Source: Candidatus Omnitrophota bacterium
GTDB lineage: Bacteria; Omnitrophota; Omnitrophia; Omnitrophales; Aquincolibacteriaceae
Length of the DNA: 12,824 nucleotides
NCBI GenBank assembly: GCA_023819025.1
Contig: JAMWDC010000021.1
Location: 1 to 12,824, forward strand
Reading direction: 5' to 3'
The notes below the pieces were generated by a model that had not been told where the DNA came from, ran no database searches, and saw nothing but the letters and a program-made list of their open reading frames with translations. Both the position numbers and the translations under genes were made by a program. Of the stretch, positions 1-6,116 are shown one piece after another. Positions within the stretch are counted from its first letter, which is position 1; each line of letters starts with the position of its first letter.

Positions 1-26
1 ATAGCGATTCGTCACCCCTTCCCTCA

Positions 27-47
27 CCCTCCCCACTAAAGGGAGGG
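27..47. repeat. Small perfect palindrome (REP-like)
   Basis: CCCTCCC (27-33) and GGGAGGG (41-47) form a perfect 7-bp stem with a 7-nt loop, preceded by a C-rich stretch (14-33). Intergenic palindromes of this CCCTCACCCT...GGGAGGG type recur in many bacterial genomes. No T-tract follows on either side, so it is not a convincing intrinsic terminator. No gene is seen in 1-218. Confidence 0.45.
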
Positions 48-94
48 AATAACTGGAGCAACGTATAAATAGTCTCAACATGATGGTAAGCACC

Positions 95-159
95 CCTATG
101 CCGCCCGAGCGTTCGAAATTCACCAGCGTGGAATTCCTCACTCGCACGCTCAGCATAGG
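95..159. repeat. Interrupted two-step inverted repeat
   Basis: CCTATGC (95-101) pairs with GCATAGG (153-159), and inside it GAGCGT (107-112) pairs with ACGCTC (146-151). This gives a 13-bp interrupted stem around a loop of about 33 nt. It lies upstream of the thi4 promoter, so it is not part of the riboswitch transcript. It may be a small mobile-element remnant or a structured 3' end of a gene outside the window. Confidence 0.4.
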
Positions 160-218
160 TTTGCTTTCCATTCGTTTGCAGTTGCGGGTATGGTCCTTCT
201 TCCCTCATATCTTTGGAA

Positions 219-248
219 TTGACAAAACGGAAACTCAGGATTTATAGT
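219..248 (+). promoter_or_regulatory. Sigma-70-type promoter of the TPP riboswitch/thi4 transcript
   Basis: A perfect -35 box TTGACA (219-224) is followed after 18 bp by TATAGT (243-248). This predicts a transcript start near 255, about 25 nt before the first conserved riboswitch bases. It is the only good promoter seen upstream of thi4. Confidence 0.75.
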
Positions 249-277
249 ACTCACGTTCTTTCACATTGGAAGAATGA

Positions 278-370
278 ACCACGGGGAGGCCGTGTTTGCG
301 GCCTGAGAGTTTTGCGCCAAGCAAATGACCCGAAGAACCTGATCTGGATAATGCCAGCGTAGGGAAATGA
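278..370 (+). promoter_or_regulatory. TPP riboswitch (THI element)
   Basis: The conserved thi-box blocks appear in order: CGGGGAGGC near 282, CTGAGA at 303-308, ACCCGAAGAACCTGATC at 328-344, and TGGATAATGCCAGCGTAGGGAA at 345-366. Together these form the pyrimidine- and pyrophosphate-sensing helices of the thiamin pyrophosphate aptamer. It sits between a promoter and a terminator upstream of thi4, so high TPP should favour termination and shut off thiazole synthesis. Identification is from conserved sequence and is strong; only the outer stem boundary is approximate. Confidence 0.96.
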
Positions 371-385
371 AGAAATCCTTAAATC

Positions 386-416
386 ACCCCGAATGCCCAG
401 GCATTTGGGGTTTTTT
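386..416 (+). terminator. Intrinsic terminator, expression platform of the TPP riboswitch
   Basis: The bases 386-397 (ACCCCGAATGCC) pair with 400-411 (GGCATTTGGGGT), with one G-U pair and a very tight loop, followed by six T (411-416). It lies 20 nt after the aptamer and 43 nt before the thi4 start. This is the arrangement of a transcription-terminating TPP switch. The AGGG of the aptamer's closing stem could compete for the CCCC arm. Confidence 0.93.
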
Positions 417-459
417 GTTTTAAGGACACGCTGAGATCCGGACGATAAGGAGGATCAAA

Positions 460-1251
460 ATGTTTTACGAAGTCAGCGAGGCACAAATCAGTCGAGCCAT
501 TGTCAGTGAATTCACGCAATGGTTTCAAAATCACATCCAAAACGATGTGATCATTGTCGGAGGCGGCCCGAGCGGTTTGATGGCAGCCCGGGATCTCGCA
601 CGCGCCGGAATGAAAACGCTTGTCGTGGAAAGCAACAATTATTTGGGCGGAGGATTCTGGATCGGCGGTTATTTGATTAACACCCTAACCTTTCGCGCGC
701 CAAGCCAGGAAATCCTGGATGAAATCGGAATCCCGTACCGCGAGGTCTCTCGAGGGCTTTATACGGCCCTGGGCCCTCAAGCCTGTTCCAAGCTCATTGC
801 TTCCGCCTGCGATGCGGGTGCTCAAATCCTCAACATGACAAAATTCGATGACGTCGTGCTGCGTCGTGGACGGATCGAGGGTGCAGTCATCAACTGGACT
901 GCGGTCGCAAGTCTGCCGCGGGCCGTTACGTGCGTGGATCCGATCTCTCTAGAATCAAAAGTGGTAGTCGAGGCCACCGGCCATGATGCCTGGGTCCTGA
1001 GAAGTCTTGAGAAAAGAAATCTCCTTAAGCTTGCGGATTTCGGACCGATGGACGTAAATACATCGGAAGATCTTGTCGTCGAGAAAACCGGGGAGATTTT
1101 CCCGGGACTTTTTGTGGTCGGCATGGCTGTATCCACAGCTTACGGTCTTCCTCGGATGGGGCCGACCTTCGGGGGCATGCTTTGGTCCGGGAAAAAGGTC
1201 GCTGGGCAAATTATCGAAAAACTTGCAGGGGTACCGGCTGAAAGAGTATGA
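460..1251 (+). CDS. thi4: Thi4-family thiazole synthase (ADP-thiazole synthase) with active-site Cys
   Basis: Builds the thiazole half of thiamin as its ADP adduct from NAD, glycine and a sulfur donor. The 263-aa length is normal. A Rossmann-type FAD/NAD-binding motif GGGPSGL lies at 34-40, with an acidic residue at the end of the second strand (E57) and the GGGFWIGG signature at 63-70. The family tail RMGPTFGGM is at 232-240. At the sulfur-donor position before V-D-P it has Cys158 (TCVDP), as in yeast and plant suicidal Thi4. Archaeal sulfide-using enzymes carry His there (HVDP). Start choice is clear: AAGGAGG at 447-453 is 6 nt before the ATG. Control by the upstream TPP riboswitch supports a thiamin role. 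nadA follows 129 bp downstream and may be co-transcribed. The Cys call rests on alignment from memory. Confidence 0.93.
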   Translation: MFYEVSEAQISRAIVSEFTQWFQNHIQNDVIIVGGGPSGLMAARDLARAGMKTLVVESNNYLGGGFWIGGYLINTLTFRAPSQEILDEIGIPYREVSRGLYTALGPQACSKLIASACDAGAQILNMTKFDDVVLRRGRIEGAVINWTAVASLPRAVTCVDPISLESKVVVEATGHDAWVLRSLEKRNLLKLADFGPMDVNTSEDLVVEKTGEIFPGLFVVGMAVSTAYGLPRMGPTFGGMLWSGKKVAGQIIEKLAGVPAERV

Positions 1252-1295
1252 TATCCGCGGTAAGCTGGTGACGTTAAAGATGCTTGTTAATCAAG

Positions 1296-1357
1296 CAAGG
1301 ACGCTTGAGGGGAATCTATGTCCATCGACATTGCGTACGGTCCCTTAAGCGTCCTTG
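1296..1357 (+). other. Long stem-loop in the thi4-nadA gap
   Basis: CAAGGACGCTT (1296-1306) is perfectly complementary to AAGCGTCCTTG (1347-1357). The pairing continues inward as GAGGGG/TCCCTT with two G-U pairs, giving a 17-bp stem. Inside the 28-nt loop a second hairpin forms, ATGTC/GACAT (1318-1322 with 1327-1331). Only a short TTT follows, so termination would be weak. It fills most of the gap between thi4 and nadA, and may be a processing or stability element, a partial terminator or a palindromic repeat. Confidence 0.6.
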
Positions 1358-1380
1358 TTTGTCATTAAGAAGAGGCTGTG

Positions 1381-2286
1381 ATGGATATTCGTGATGAGAT
1401 CCTGCGGTTAAAAAAAGAACGCCGCGCGGTCATTCTGGCGCACAATTATCAGCTCCCGGAGGTTCAGGATATCGCAGACTTCCATGGAGATTCTTTGGGC
1501 TTAAGCATTGAGGCCTCGAAGACCAACGCCGAAGTTATTGTCTTTTGCGGCGTGTATTTTATGGCCGAAACCGCCAAGATTCTCTCACCCCCAAAAACCG
1601 TCCTGATCCCGGATCGGCACGCAGGCTGCCCGATGGCCGATATGATCACCCTCGAGGATTTGCGAAAGTTAAAACTCAAGCATCCCAAGGCCAAGGTGTT
1701 ATGCTATGTCAACTCCTCGGCTGAGATCAAGGCCGAATCGGACGTCTGTTGTACTTCTGCCAATTCGATTTCAGTCGCACGCGGCGCCTTCGGGGAAAAA
1801 GAAGAAGTCATCTTCATTCCGGACCAATACCTGGCACGCTATACCGCATCCCAACTCAGGCGGCCGTTCATTTATTGGCCCGGTTATTGTCCGACTCACG
1901 TGAAGATGCTGCCGGAGCATTTCAGAAAAGAAAAAGAAAAACACCCCGACGCCGAGATCCTGGTACATCCCGAATGTACTCCGGAAGTGATTGCGGTGGC
2001 TGACAAAGTTTTTTCTACAAGCGGCATGTGCCGTTACGTCAGGGAATCGAGCTGTAAAGAATTTATCATCGGCACAGAAATCGGCATGATCTACCGGCTC
2101 AAAAAAGACAATCCGGACAAGGAATTTTATCATCCAACCCCGCTCGGGATTTGTCCGAATATGAAACGGATCACCTTGGAGAAAGTACGTTGGAGTCTAA
2201 CGCATAGGCAGGAAGAAGTTTATGTCCCGCCCGAAACCATCACCCGGGCGCGTACCGCACTGGAAAAGATGATCGCCTATAAATAA
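1381..2286 (+). CDS. nadA: Quinolinate synthase A
   Basis: Condenses iminoaspartate with dihydroxyacetone phosphate to quinolinate in NAD synthesis, using an oxygen-sensitive [4Fe-4S] cluster. With the ATG at 1381 the protein has 301 aa, the short single-chain NadA size. The three expected cluster cysteines are present: C56 (FCGVYFMAE), C170 (GYCPTH) and C258 (GICPNMK). Other family motifs are AHNYQ near 20, AGCPMADM near 81, HPEC near 196, STSGM near 213 and GTEIGMIYRL near 231. A GTG at 1378 could also start it, but the purine-rich AAGAAGAGG (1367-1375) is better spaced for the ATG. nadB and nadC are not in the window. It follows thi4, which consumes NAD, on the same strand with no strong terminator between. 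Confidence 0.96.
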   Translation: MDIRDEILRLKKERRAVILAHNYQLPEVQDIADFHGDSLGLSIEASKTNAEVIVFCGVYFMAETAKILSPPKTVLIPDRHAGCPMADMITLEDLRKLKLKHPKAKVLCYVNSSAEIKAESDVCCTSANSISVARGAFGEKEEVIFIPDQYLARYTASQLRRPFIYWPGYCPTHVKMLPEHFRKEKEKHPDAEILVHPECTPEVIAVADKVFSTSGMCRYVRESSCKEFIIGTEIGMIYRLKKDNPDKEFYHPTPLGICPNMKRITLEKVRWSLTHRQEEVYVPPETITRARTALEKMIAYK

Positions 2287-2363
2287 TCTCCGGGCACCGA
2301 GGGATAATTCTGAACCCGCCACAGAACGCCTCACCGCATCCGGCGCAATCATTCGAGACCCAA

Positions 2364-2597
2364 CTTGAAGTTTTCCGACAACCGGCTCGGAAGTTTCGCC
2401 TGCGCAAGTTGTTGAAGTTTTCCAGCAACCGGGTCAGAGATTTCGCCCGCGCAGGTTGTTGAAGTTTTCCGACAACCGGCTCGGAAGTTTCGCCTGCGCA
2501 AGTTGTTGAAGTTTTCCAGCAACCGGGTCAGAGATTTCACCCGCGCAGGTTGTTGAAGTTTTCCGACAACGGGTCAGAGATTTCGCCCGCGCAAGTT
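2364..2597. repeat. Tandem minisatellite: five 47-bp units of two alternating types
   Basis: Units are 2364-2410, 2411-2457, 2458-2504, 2505-2551 and 2552-2597 (46 bp). Units 1 and 3 carry TCCGACAACCGGCTCGGAAG; units 2 and 4 carry TCCAGCAACCGGGTCAGAGA. The order is A-B-A-B, a 94-bp higher-order period. Unit 5 starts like A and ends like B, as if made by recombination between types. All share GTTGAAGTTTTCC at the start and GCGCARGTT at the end. The period is not a multiple of three and no reading frame is conserved, so it is non-coding. It lies between nadA and the converging purL side. The stretch 2287-2363 holds nothing recognisable. Confidence 0.9.
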
Positions 2598-2628
2598 GTT
2601 TGAGCATAATCAGTGGTTGGAGGTAATA

Positions 2629-3098
2629 ACGCGAATACTTAAACCTCGTTACGGCAACAATATTTTAATTTCGAGTTCTTTGGACAAAGCAAAAGTCAAA
2701 CAGGCATAGAGACATCGAGACCGATAGCCCAGAGGCGATCTGATCATAAAGGCCTCAGCTTTCAGGCGATGCTTAAGGCAAGAGAAGATGCCTTCGATGC
2801 GCTGGCGTAGTTTGAGAAGTTCATGCTGAGTTTGAGTCATCAAACGGTTCATAGAATTTCGAACATCGGTTAACAGCGAGAGCCTTTGTTGATAGAGTTC
2901 TTGCATGAGTTGAGTCTGTCTAAAACATCGCCGACATCGGCGATACACAGGCCTTTGAGTCCTTTCAAAAGTTTGAGGACCCATTGACGATCATCGGTGT
3001 CCCCCGAGGTTAAACTTGCAGTTTTTCTTTCCCTTTCGGCTGCTTATGCTTTTGGGTTTACAGCACGTATATCCATCTTTGAGTTTCGGTATTCGCGT
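2629..3098 (-). mobile_element. Internally deleted IS982-family remnant (MITE-like)
   Basis: About 470 bp bounded by imperfect terminal inverted repeats: ACGCGAATAC at 2629-2638 and its complement GTATTCGCGT at 3089-3098. A further AAAC match follows inside both ends after two mismatched bases. Within lies only the C-terminal part of an IS982-like transposase in broken frames. A complete IS982 element is about 1 kb, so the middle appears lost while both ends survive. No clear target-site duplication was found. The family call comes from protein motifs; the ends come from direct sequence comparison. Confidence 0.6.
2649..3005 (-). pseudogene. IS982-family transposase, C-terminal fragment, frameshifted
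   Basis: Reading leftward from about 3005, one frame gives GDTDDRQWVLKLLKGLKG then CIADVGDVLDRL, resembling the conserved IS982 'G-DDR...ADKGY' region. A second frame continues as LMQELYQQRLSLLTDVRNSM, then RQRIEGIFSCLK (the family's Glu-containing R-x-R-x-E motif) and ends with SKELEIKILLP at 2649. The join needs a frameshift near 2915. The N-terminal two-thirds is absent. It cannot make an active transposase. Assignment to IS982 rather than another DDE family is likely but not certain. Confidence 0.65.
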
Positions 3099-3196
3099 GA
3101 CGACCTATTCTAGAAGATTCTCACGACTGAACCTGCATTAAACTACGACATGATGAGCCCTTCTTCGGTTGAACCATGAAGACCGCAGGACAATAT

Positions 3197-3234
3197 AAAA
3201 AACCGGGCTTGTTTTGAGCAATCCCGGTTTTTTT
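3197..3234 (-). terminator. Bidirectional intrinsic terminator downstream of purL
   Basis: AAAAAACCGGG (3197-3207) pairs with CCCGGTTTTTTT (3223-3234), with an extra TTG/CAA pairing inside. T-tracts occur on both strands. It lies 80 bp past the purL stop on the minus strand and would also stop plus-strand reading from the nadA/IS side. Confidence 0.85.
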
Positions 3235-3313
3235 CCAATCGCAGAGGATTCTACCGATATCGAGGTCATCCTTTTAATTCAAAATTCAAACCATGGTCGG
3301 AACGTCTGCCGTC

Positions 3314-5644
3314 TTAATCCCAGTGTTTGTTGATGTAATTCTGAATCTTGGCGTAGTTGTTTTTTAACATGTCACTTGTTTGGGTGTCCACACAACCTTC
3401 CATTCCCGCCTTTAAGGGAATGGCGTACCGCCACGTAGCCGAAATGGTTTCGATCGGAAGATCGATGAGCGTTTGATTTTTCTTTTTAACCAGAAACTGA
3501 TTGCCGCCGACCGTTCCCAGTGGATAAACGGGAACAGAATGCCTTTTTGCGATTTTTTCAAGAGACGGCAGATCTTGCTTTTTGACCGTCACCACAATCC
3601 TGGAAGGGGCTTCGCCGAACAATATCTCATCGGTCCGGCAGGATTTTTCGGCGAGCACCGTCAGATCGATGGCCGCTCCGATCATGCGTTGACGATTCGT
3701 GATGCAGGATTCCGCAAGACAAACCGCCAAGCCTCCCTCCGAACAGTCATGGGCACTTTTGAGGACCCCTGCCTGGATCGCTTCAAGACATACGGCCTGG
3801 ACGGCTTTTTCAAACTCGATGTCAATCTGTGGATCTCCCTTTTTCTGCCCGTGGATCAAATACAAATATTCGCTGCCGGCAAGATCCGCTGCCGCATTTC
3901 CGAGAAGGGCAATGACATCATCCTTCTGCTTAAAATCCTGTGTCATGTATTGTTGCGCGTTCTCGACCAACCCCACCATGCCGACCATGGGGGTAGGATC
4001 CACCGCCCCTTTGGGATTTTCATTATAGAAACTCACATTCCCGCTCACGACCGGCGTATCCAACGCCCGGCAGGCTGCGGAAAGTCCTTCGATCGATTTC
4101 CGGAACTGCCAGTAATTTTCCGGCTTCATCGGATTGCCGAAATTCAGGCCGTCCGTGATGGCAAGGGGTCGTCCGCCCGCGCACACAACATTGCGCGCTG
4201 CTTCGGCAACCGCCATCATAGCCCCGGTATAGGGATTCAGGTAACAATACCGGCCGTTGCAATCGACGCTGATCGCAAGCGCTTTTTGGGTCCCCTTCAT
4301 TTTGATAACCGCCGCATCCGAACCCGCCCCTACAGCCACAGCATCCTTATCCGAATATGTAAAACTCTTATAGGCGGCTTCTTTGCTTGCGATGGACGGG
4401 GAACCGAGAAGGCCAAGCAACACAGCGTTCCAGTCTCTAGGTTCGGGTAAATTCTTCGTGACTAAATTTCGTGTTTCTCTCAAGTACGCCGGCTCCTTGG
4501 TTTGGCGGTCATAAAGAGGGGCCCTTTCCGTGAGTGCCTTGGCAGGGACTTCTGCCACGACATTGCCATGTTCCTTGACGCGGACGATTCCATCCTTTGT
4601 AACTGTTCCGATTTTGACTGCTGTAATGTTCCACTTCCTGAAAATCCTCAAGGCCTCCTCTTCCCTGCCGTCTTTCAAAATGGCAAGCATCCTCTCCTGC
4701 GACTCCGACAGGAGAATTTCATAGGGTGTCATATTTTTTTCCCTCTGCGGGACCAGCGAAACATCAATCTCGATGCCCGTACCGCCACGCGATGCGGTCT
4801 CGCAGGTCGAACAAATAAGCCCGGCTGCTCCCATATCCTGCATGCCGACGACAAGTCCTTTTTCAATTAATTCCAGGCATGCCTCCCGCAACCGTTTTCC
4901 GAGTTCGGGATTCCCGATCGCAACGGCACTTGAGGACGAGGAACTCTCTTCCGTAATCTCCTGCGACGCAAAGCTCGCCCCGCCTACACCGTCCCGACCC
5001 GTATCCCCGCCCACATAATAAACGGCCTTCCCCGCTCCGGCGGTGGTGCCCCGGATAATATTCTTTTGATTCACGATACCGATCACAAACGCATTCACCA
5101 GTGGATTGCCCTCATAACATTCGTCAAAATACGTTTCACCGCCGACCGCGCTTATCTCGGCGCCGTTGGCATAATGCGCCAAACCACGAATGACTTCTTT
5201 AAATAAAAATTTCACTCGTTCCTGATCGAGACTGCCGAACCGCAACGATCCTAACACAGCCACGGGCCGGGCCCCGGTGGTGAAGATATCCCGCACACAT
5301 CCTCCGATGCCAGTTGCGGAGGCCTCGAAGGGCTCCACGGCCGAAGGGTGATTGTGCGATTCAATTTTAAACGCGACGCCGAGCCCGTCGCCGATATCGA
5401 CGATACCGGAGTTTTCCTCGCCAGCGCCAACAAGGACTTGTTTGCCTCGGGTCGGAAACAGTTTAAAAAGTTTTCTGGAATTTTTATAACTGCAGTGCTC
5501 CGACCACATCGCTGAAAAAAGTCCGAGTTCCGTAAAATTGGGGACTCGCCCGAGAAGTTTTTTGATCTCGGCGAACTCGTCTTTGGAAAGCCCAAGCTTC
5601 TGGGCCAGCTCTGCATCCACTTTGATGTCCACATGGGTTGCCAT
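3314..5644 (-). CDS. purL: Phosphoribosylformylglycinamidine synthase subunit PurL
   Basis: Large ATP-dependent subunit of FGAM synthase, the fourth step of de novo purine synthesis. This 776-aa split-type form needs PurQ (glutaminase) and PurS, neither present here. Motifs run in order: MWSEHCSYKNSR at 46-57, the metal/ATP loop KIESHNHPSAVEPFEA around 93-108, then VGGETYFDECYEGNP, VGGDTGRDGVGGASFAS, MQDMGAAGLICSTCE, TDGLNFGNPMKPENYW, HDCSEGGLAVCLAE and FGEAPSRI. It is slightly longer than the usual 720-760 aa because of a tail ending TSDMLKNNYAKIQNYINKHWD. Start choice: AAGGAGA on the minus strand at 5652-5658, 7 nt before the ATG. That Shine-Dalgarno lies inside ACAAGGA (5654-5660), a CsrA-like motif also repeated upstream. 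Any transcript from the promoter near 5940 must pass a strong terminator (5692-5728) to reach this gene. Confidence 0.97.
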   Translation of the reverse strand: MATHVDIKVDAELAQKLGLSKDEFAEIKKLLGRVPNFTELGLFSAMWSEHCSYKNSRKLFKLFPTRGKQVLVGAGEENSGIVDIGDGLGVAFKIESHNHPSAVEPFEASATGIGGCVRDIFTTGARPVAVLGSLRFGSLDQERVKFLFKEVIRGLAHYANGAEISAVGGETYFDECYEGNPLVNAFVIGIVNQKNIIRGTTAGAGKAVYYVGGDTGRDGVGGASFASQEITEESSSSSSAVAIGNPELGKRLREACLELIEKGLVVGMQDMGAAGLICSTCETASRGGTGIEIDVSLVPQREKNMTPYEILLSESQERMLAILKDGREEEALRIFRKWNITAVKIGTVTKDGIVRVKEHGNVVAEVPAKALTERAPLYDRQTKEPAYLRETRNLVTKNLPEPRDWNAVLLGLLGSPSIASKEAAYKSFTYSDKDAVAVGAGSDAAVIKMKGTQKALAISVDCNGRYCYLNPYTGAMMAVAEAARNVVCAGGRPLAITDGLNFGNPMKPENYWQFRKSIEGLSAACRALDTPVVSGNVSFYNENPKGAVDPTPMVGMVGLVENAQQYMTQDFKQKDDVIALLGNAAADLAGSEYLYLIHGQKKGDPQIDIEFEKAVQAVCLEAIQAGVLKSAHDCSEGGLAVCLAESCITNRQRMIGAAIDLTVLAEKSCRTDEILFGEAPSRIVVTVKKQDLPSLEKIAKRHSVPVYPLGTVGGNQFLVKKKNQTLIDLPIETISATWRYAIPLKAGMEGCVDTQTSDMLKNNYAKIQNYINKHWD

Positions 5645-5691
5645 AAAATCATCTCCTTGTCTTTTTAACGAACCGATGACCGCCTAGACAT

Positions 5692-5728
5692 AAAAAAGCG
5701 GCTCTCTTTTTTCAAAAAGAGCCGCTTT
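5692..5728 (-). terminator. Strong intrinsic terminator between promoter and purL
   Basis: AAAGCGGCTCT (5695-5705) and AGAGCCGCTTT (5718-5728) form an 11-bp perfect stem, extended by an A/T run. On the minus strand six T follow the stem (5692-5697). On the plus strand only a short TTT follows, so it acts on minus-strand transcription. No minus-strand gene lies upstream for it to terminate, and it ends 48 nt before the purL start. It must end either a small RNA or an attenuated purL leader. Confidence 0.88.
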
Positions 5729-5932
5729 GAGATTGAAAGATGGCCGATCGACAGGATCATCCGACACGCTATATCCTTGTAGTATGCGATACCCCGCTAC
5801 GTCCTTGTAGTTACTGTTTGTGATCGAAGAAAAATGTACGCAAAAAGAGGTGAGTTTCCTTTGCACCGCGGGTCTTGCGCTGGCTGCGTCAGGGATCCCG
5901 CGCCCCTCCTCCCATGAGCCGTTTCCGCGATT
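5692..5932 (-). ncRNA. Candidate GGA-rich regulatory RNA or purL leader (CsrB/RsmZ-like)
   Basis: No protein gene is seen between purL and fprA. On the minus strand a TATAAT box predicts a start near 5932, and a strong terminator ends at 5692, giving about 240 nt. GGA motifs in order are CGGAAA, GGGAGGAGG, CAAAGGAAA in the loop of a GGTG/CACC hairpin, two ACTACAAGGA repeats (5795-5811 and 5767-5783) and TCGGATG. The two 17-nt repeats differ at 2 positions, are 28 nt apart, and place AAGGA in the loop of a CTAC/GTAG-type hairpin. This fits the CsrA SELEX consensus RUACARGGAUGU nearly completely. A GC-rich segment (5850-5930) also has a CGCGGG/CCCGCG stem. It may be a CsrA sponge RNA or a purL leader with attenuation. 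The RNA and its ligand are inference; no CsrA gene is in view. Confidence 0.42.
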
Positions 5933-5938
5933 GGAAAA

Positions 5939-5967
5939 ATTATACTGTATCTACGGCTGAAAATCGA
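5939..5967 (-). promoter_or_regulatory. Putative minus-strand promoter of the purL-upstream RNA
   Basis: A perfect -10 TATAAT lies at 5939-5944 on the minus strand. At 17-bp spacing the -35 position (5962-5967) reads TCGATT, a weak match. The predicted start is near 5932, with the GGA-rich segment immediately downstream. A weak -35 would fit an activated promoter, but none is demonstrated. Confidence 0.45.
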
Positions 5968-6022
5968 CGCCTCTTTTCGCTGATTTCTCCAAAATATTTT
6001 AGGCATGGCGCACTTTCTGTTA

Positions 6023-6037
6023 TCCATTTATAATGGA
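6023..6037. promoter_or_regulatory. Operator-like palindrome containing a -10-like TATAAT
   Basis: TCCATT (6023-6028) and AATGGA (6032-6037) form a perfect inverted repeat around TAT. The plus-strand hexamer TATAAT (6029-6034) lies inside it, 83 bp before the fprA start. No good -35 box accompanies it. A repressor dimer could bind over the -10 region, but the regulator is unknown. Confidence 0.35.
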
Positions 6038-6116
6038 CCCCGTAAAAAGCAGGGCTTGAGCAAAAAACGGGTATTCAAACGATACGAGAAAATAGTTTGA
6101 TTCGGTGGTTACTATC

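Noticed and set aside
1073..1348. 91-codon plus-strand open frame overlapping the end of thi4
   Set aside because: It is a shadow frame of thi4 that runs into the intergenic hairpin, with no ribosome site.
2349..2540. Short minus-strand protein across the 47-bp repeats
   Set aside because: The unit length is not a multiple of three, so the reading frame changes each unit. No ribosome site is seen.
2364..2597. CRISPR array
   Set aside because: The repeats are contiguous 47-bp units with no unique spacers, and no cas gene is present.
3473..4450. 325-codon open frame on the plus strand
   Set aside because: It is antisense to purL, which is intact and fully conserved on the minus strand.
5692..5830. 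Known purine, PRPP, ZTP or guanidine riboswitch upstream of purL
   Set aside because: None of the conserved cores I know for these classes can be found. Only GGA hairpins and a terminator are seen.
5797..6027. 76-codon minus-strand open frame between purL and fprA
   Set aside because: It has no Shine-Dalgarno and no recognisable motif, and it spans the putative promoter and GC-rich stem region.
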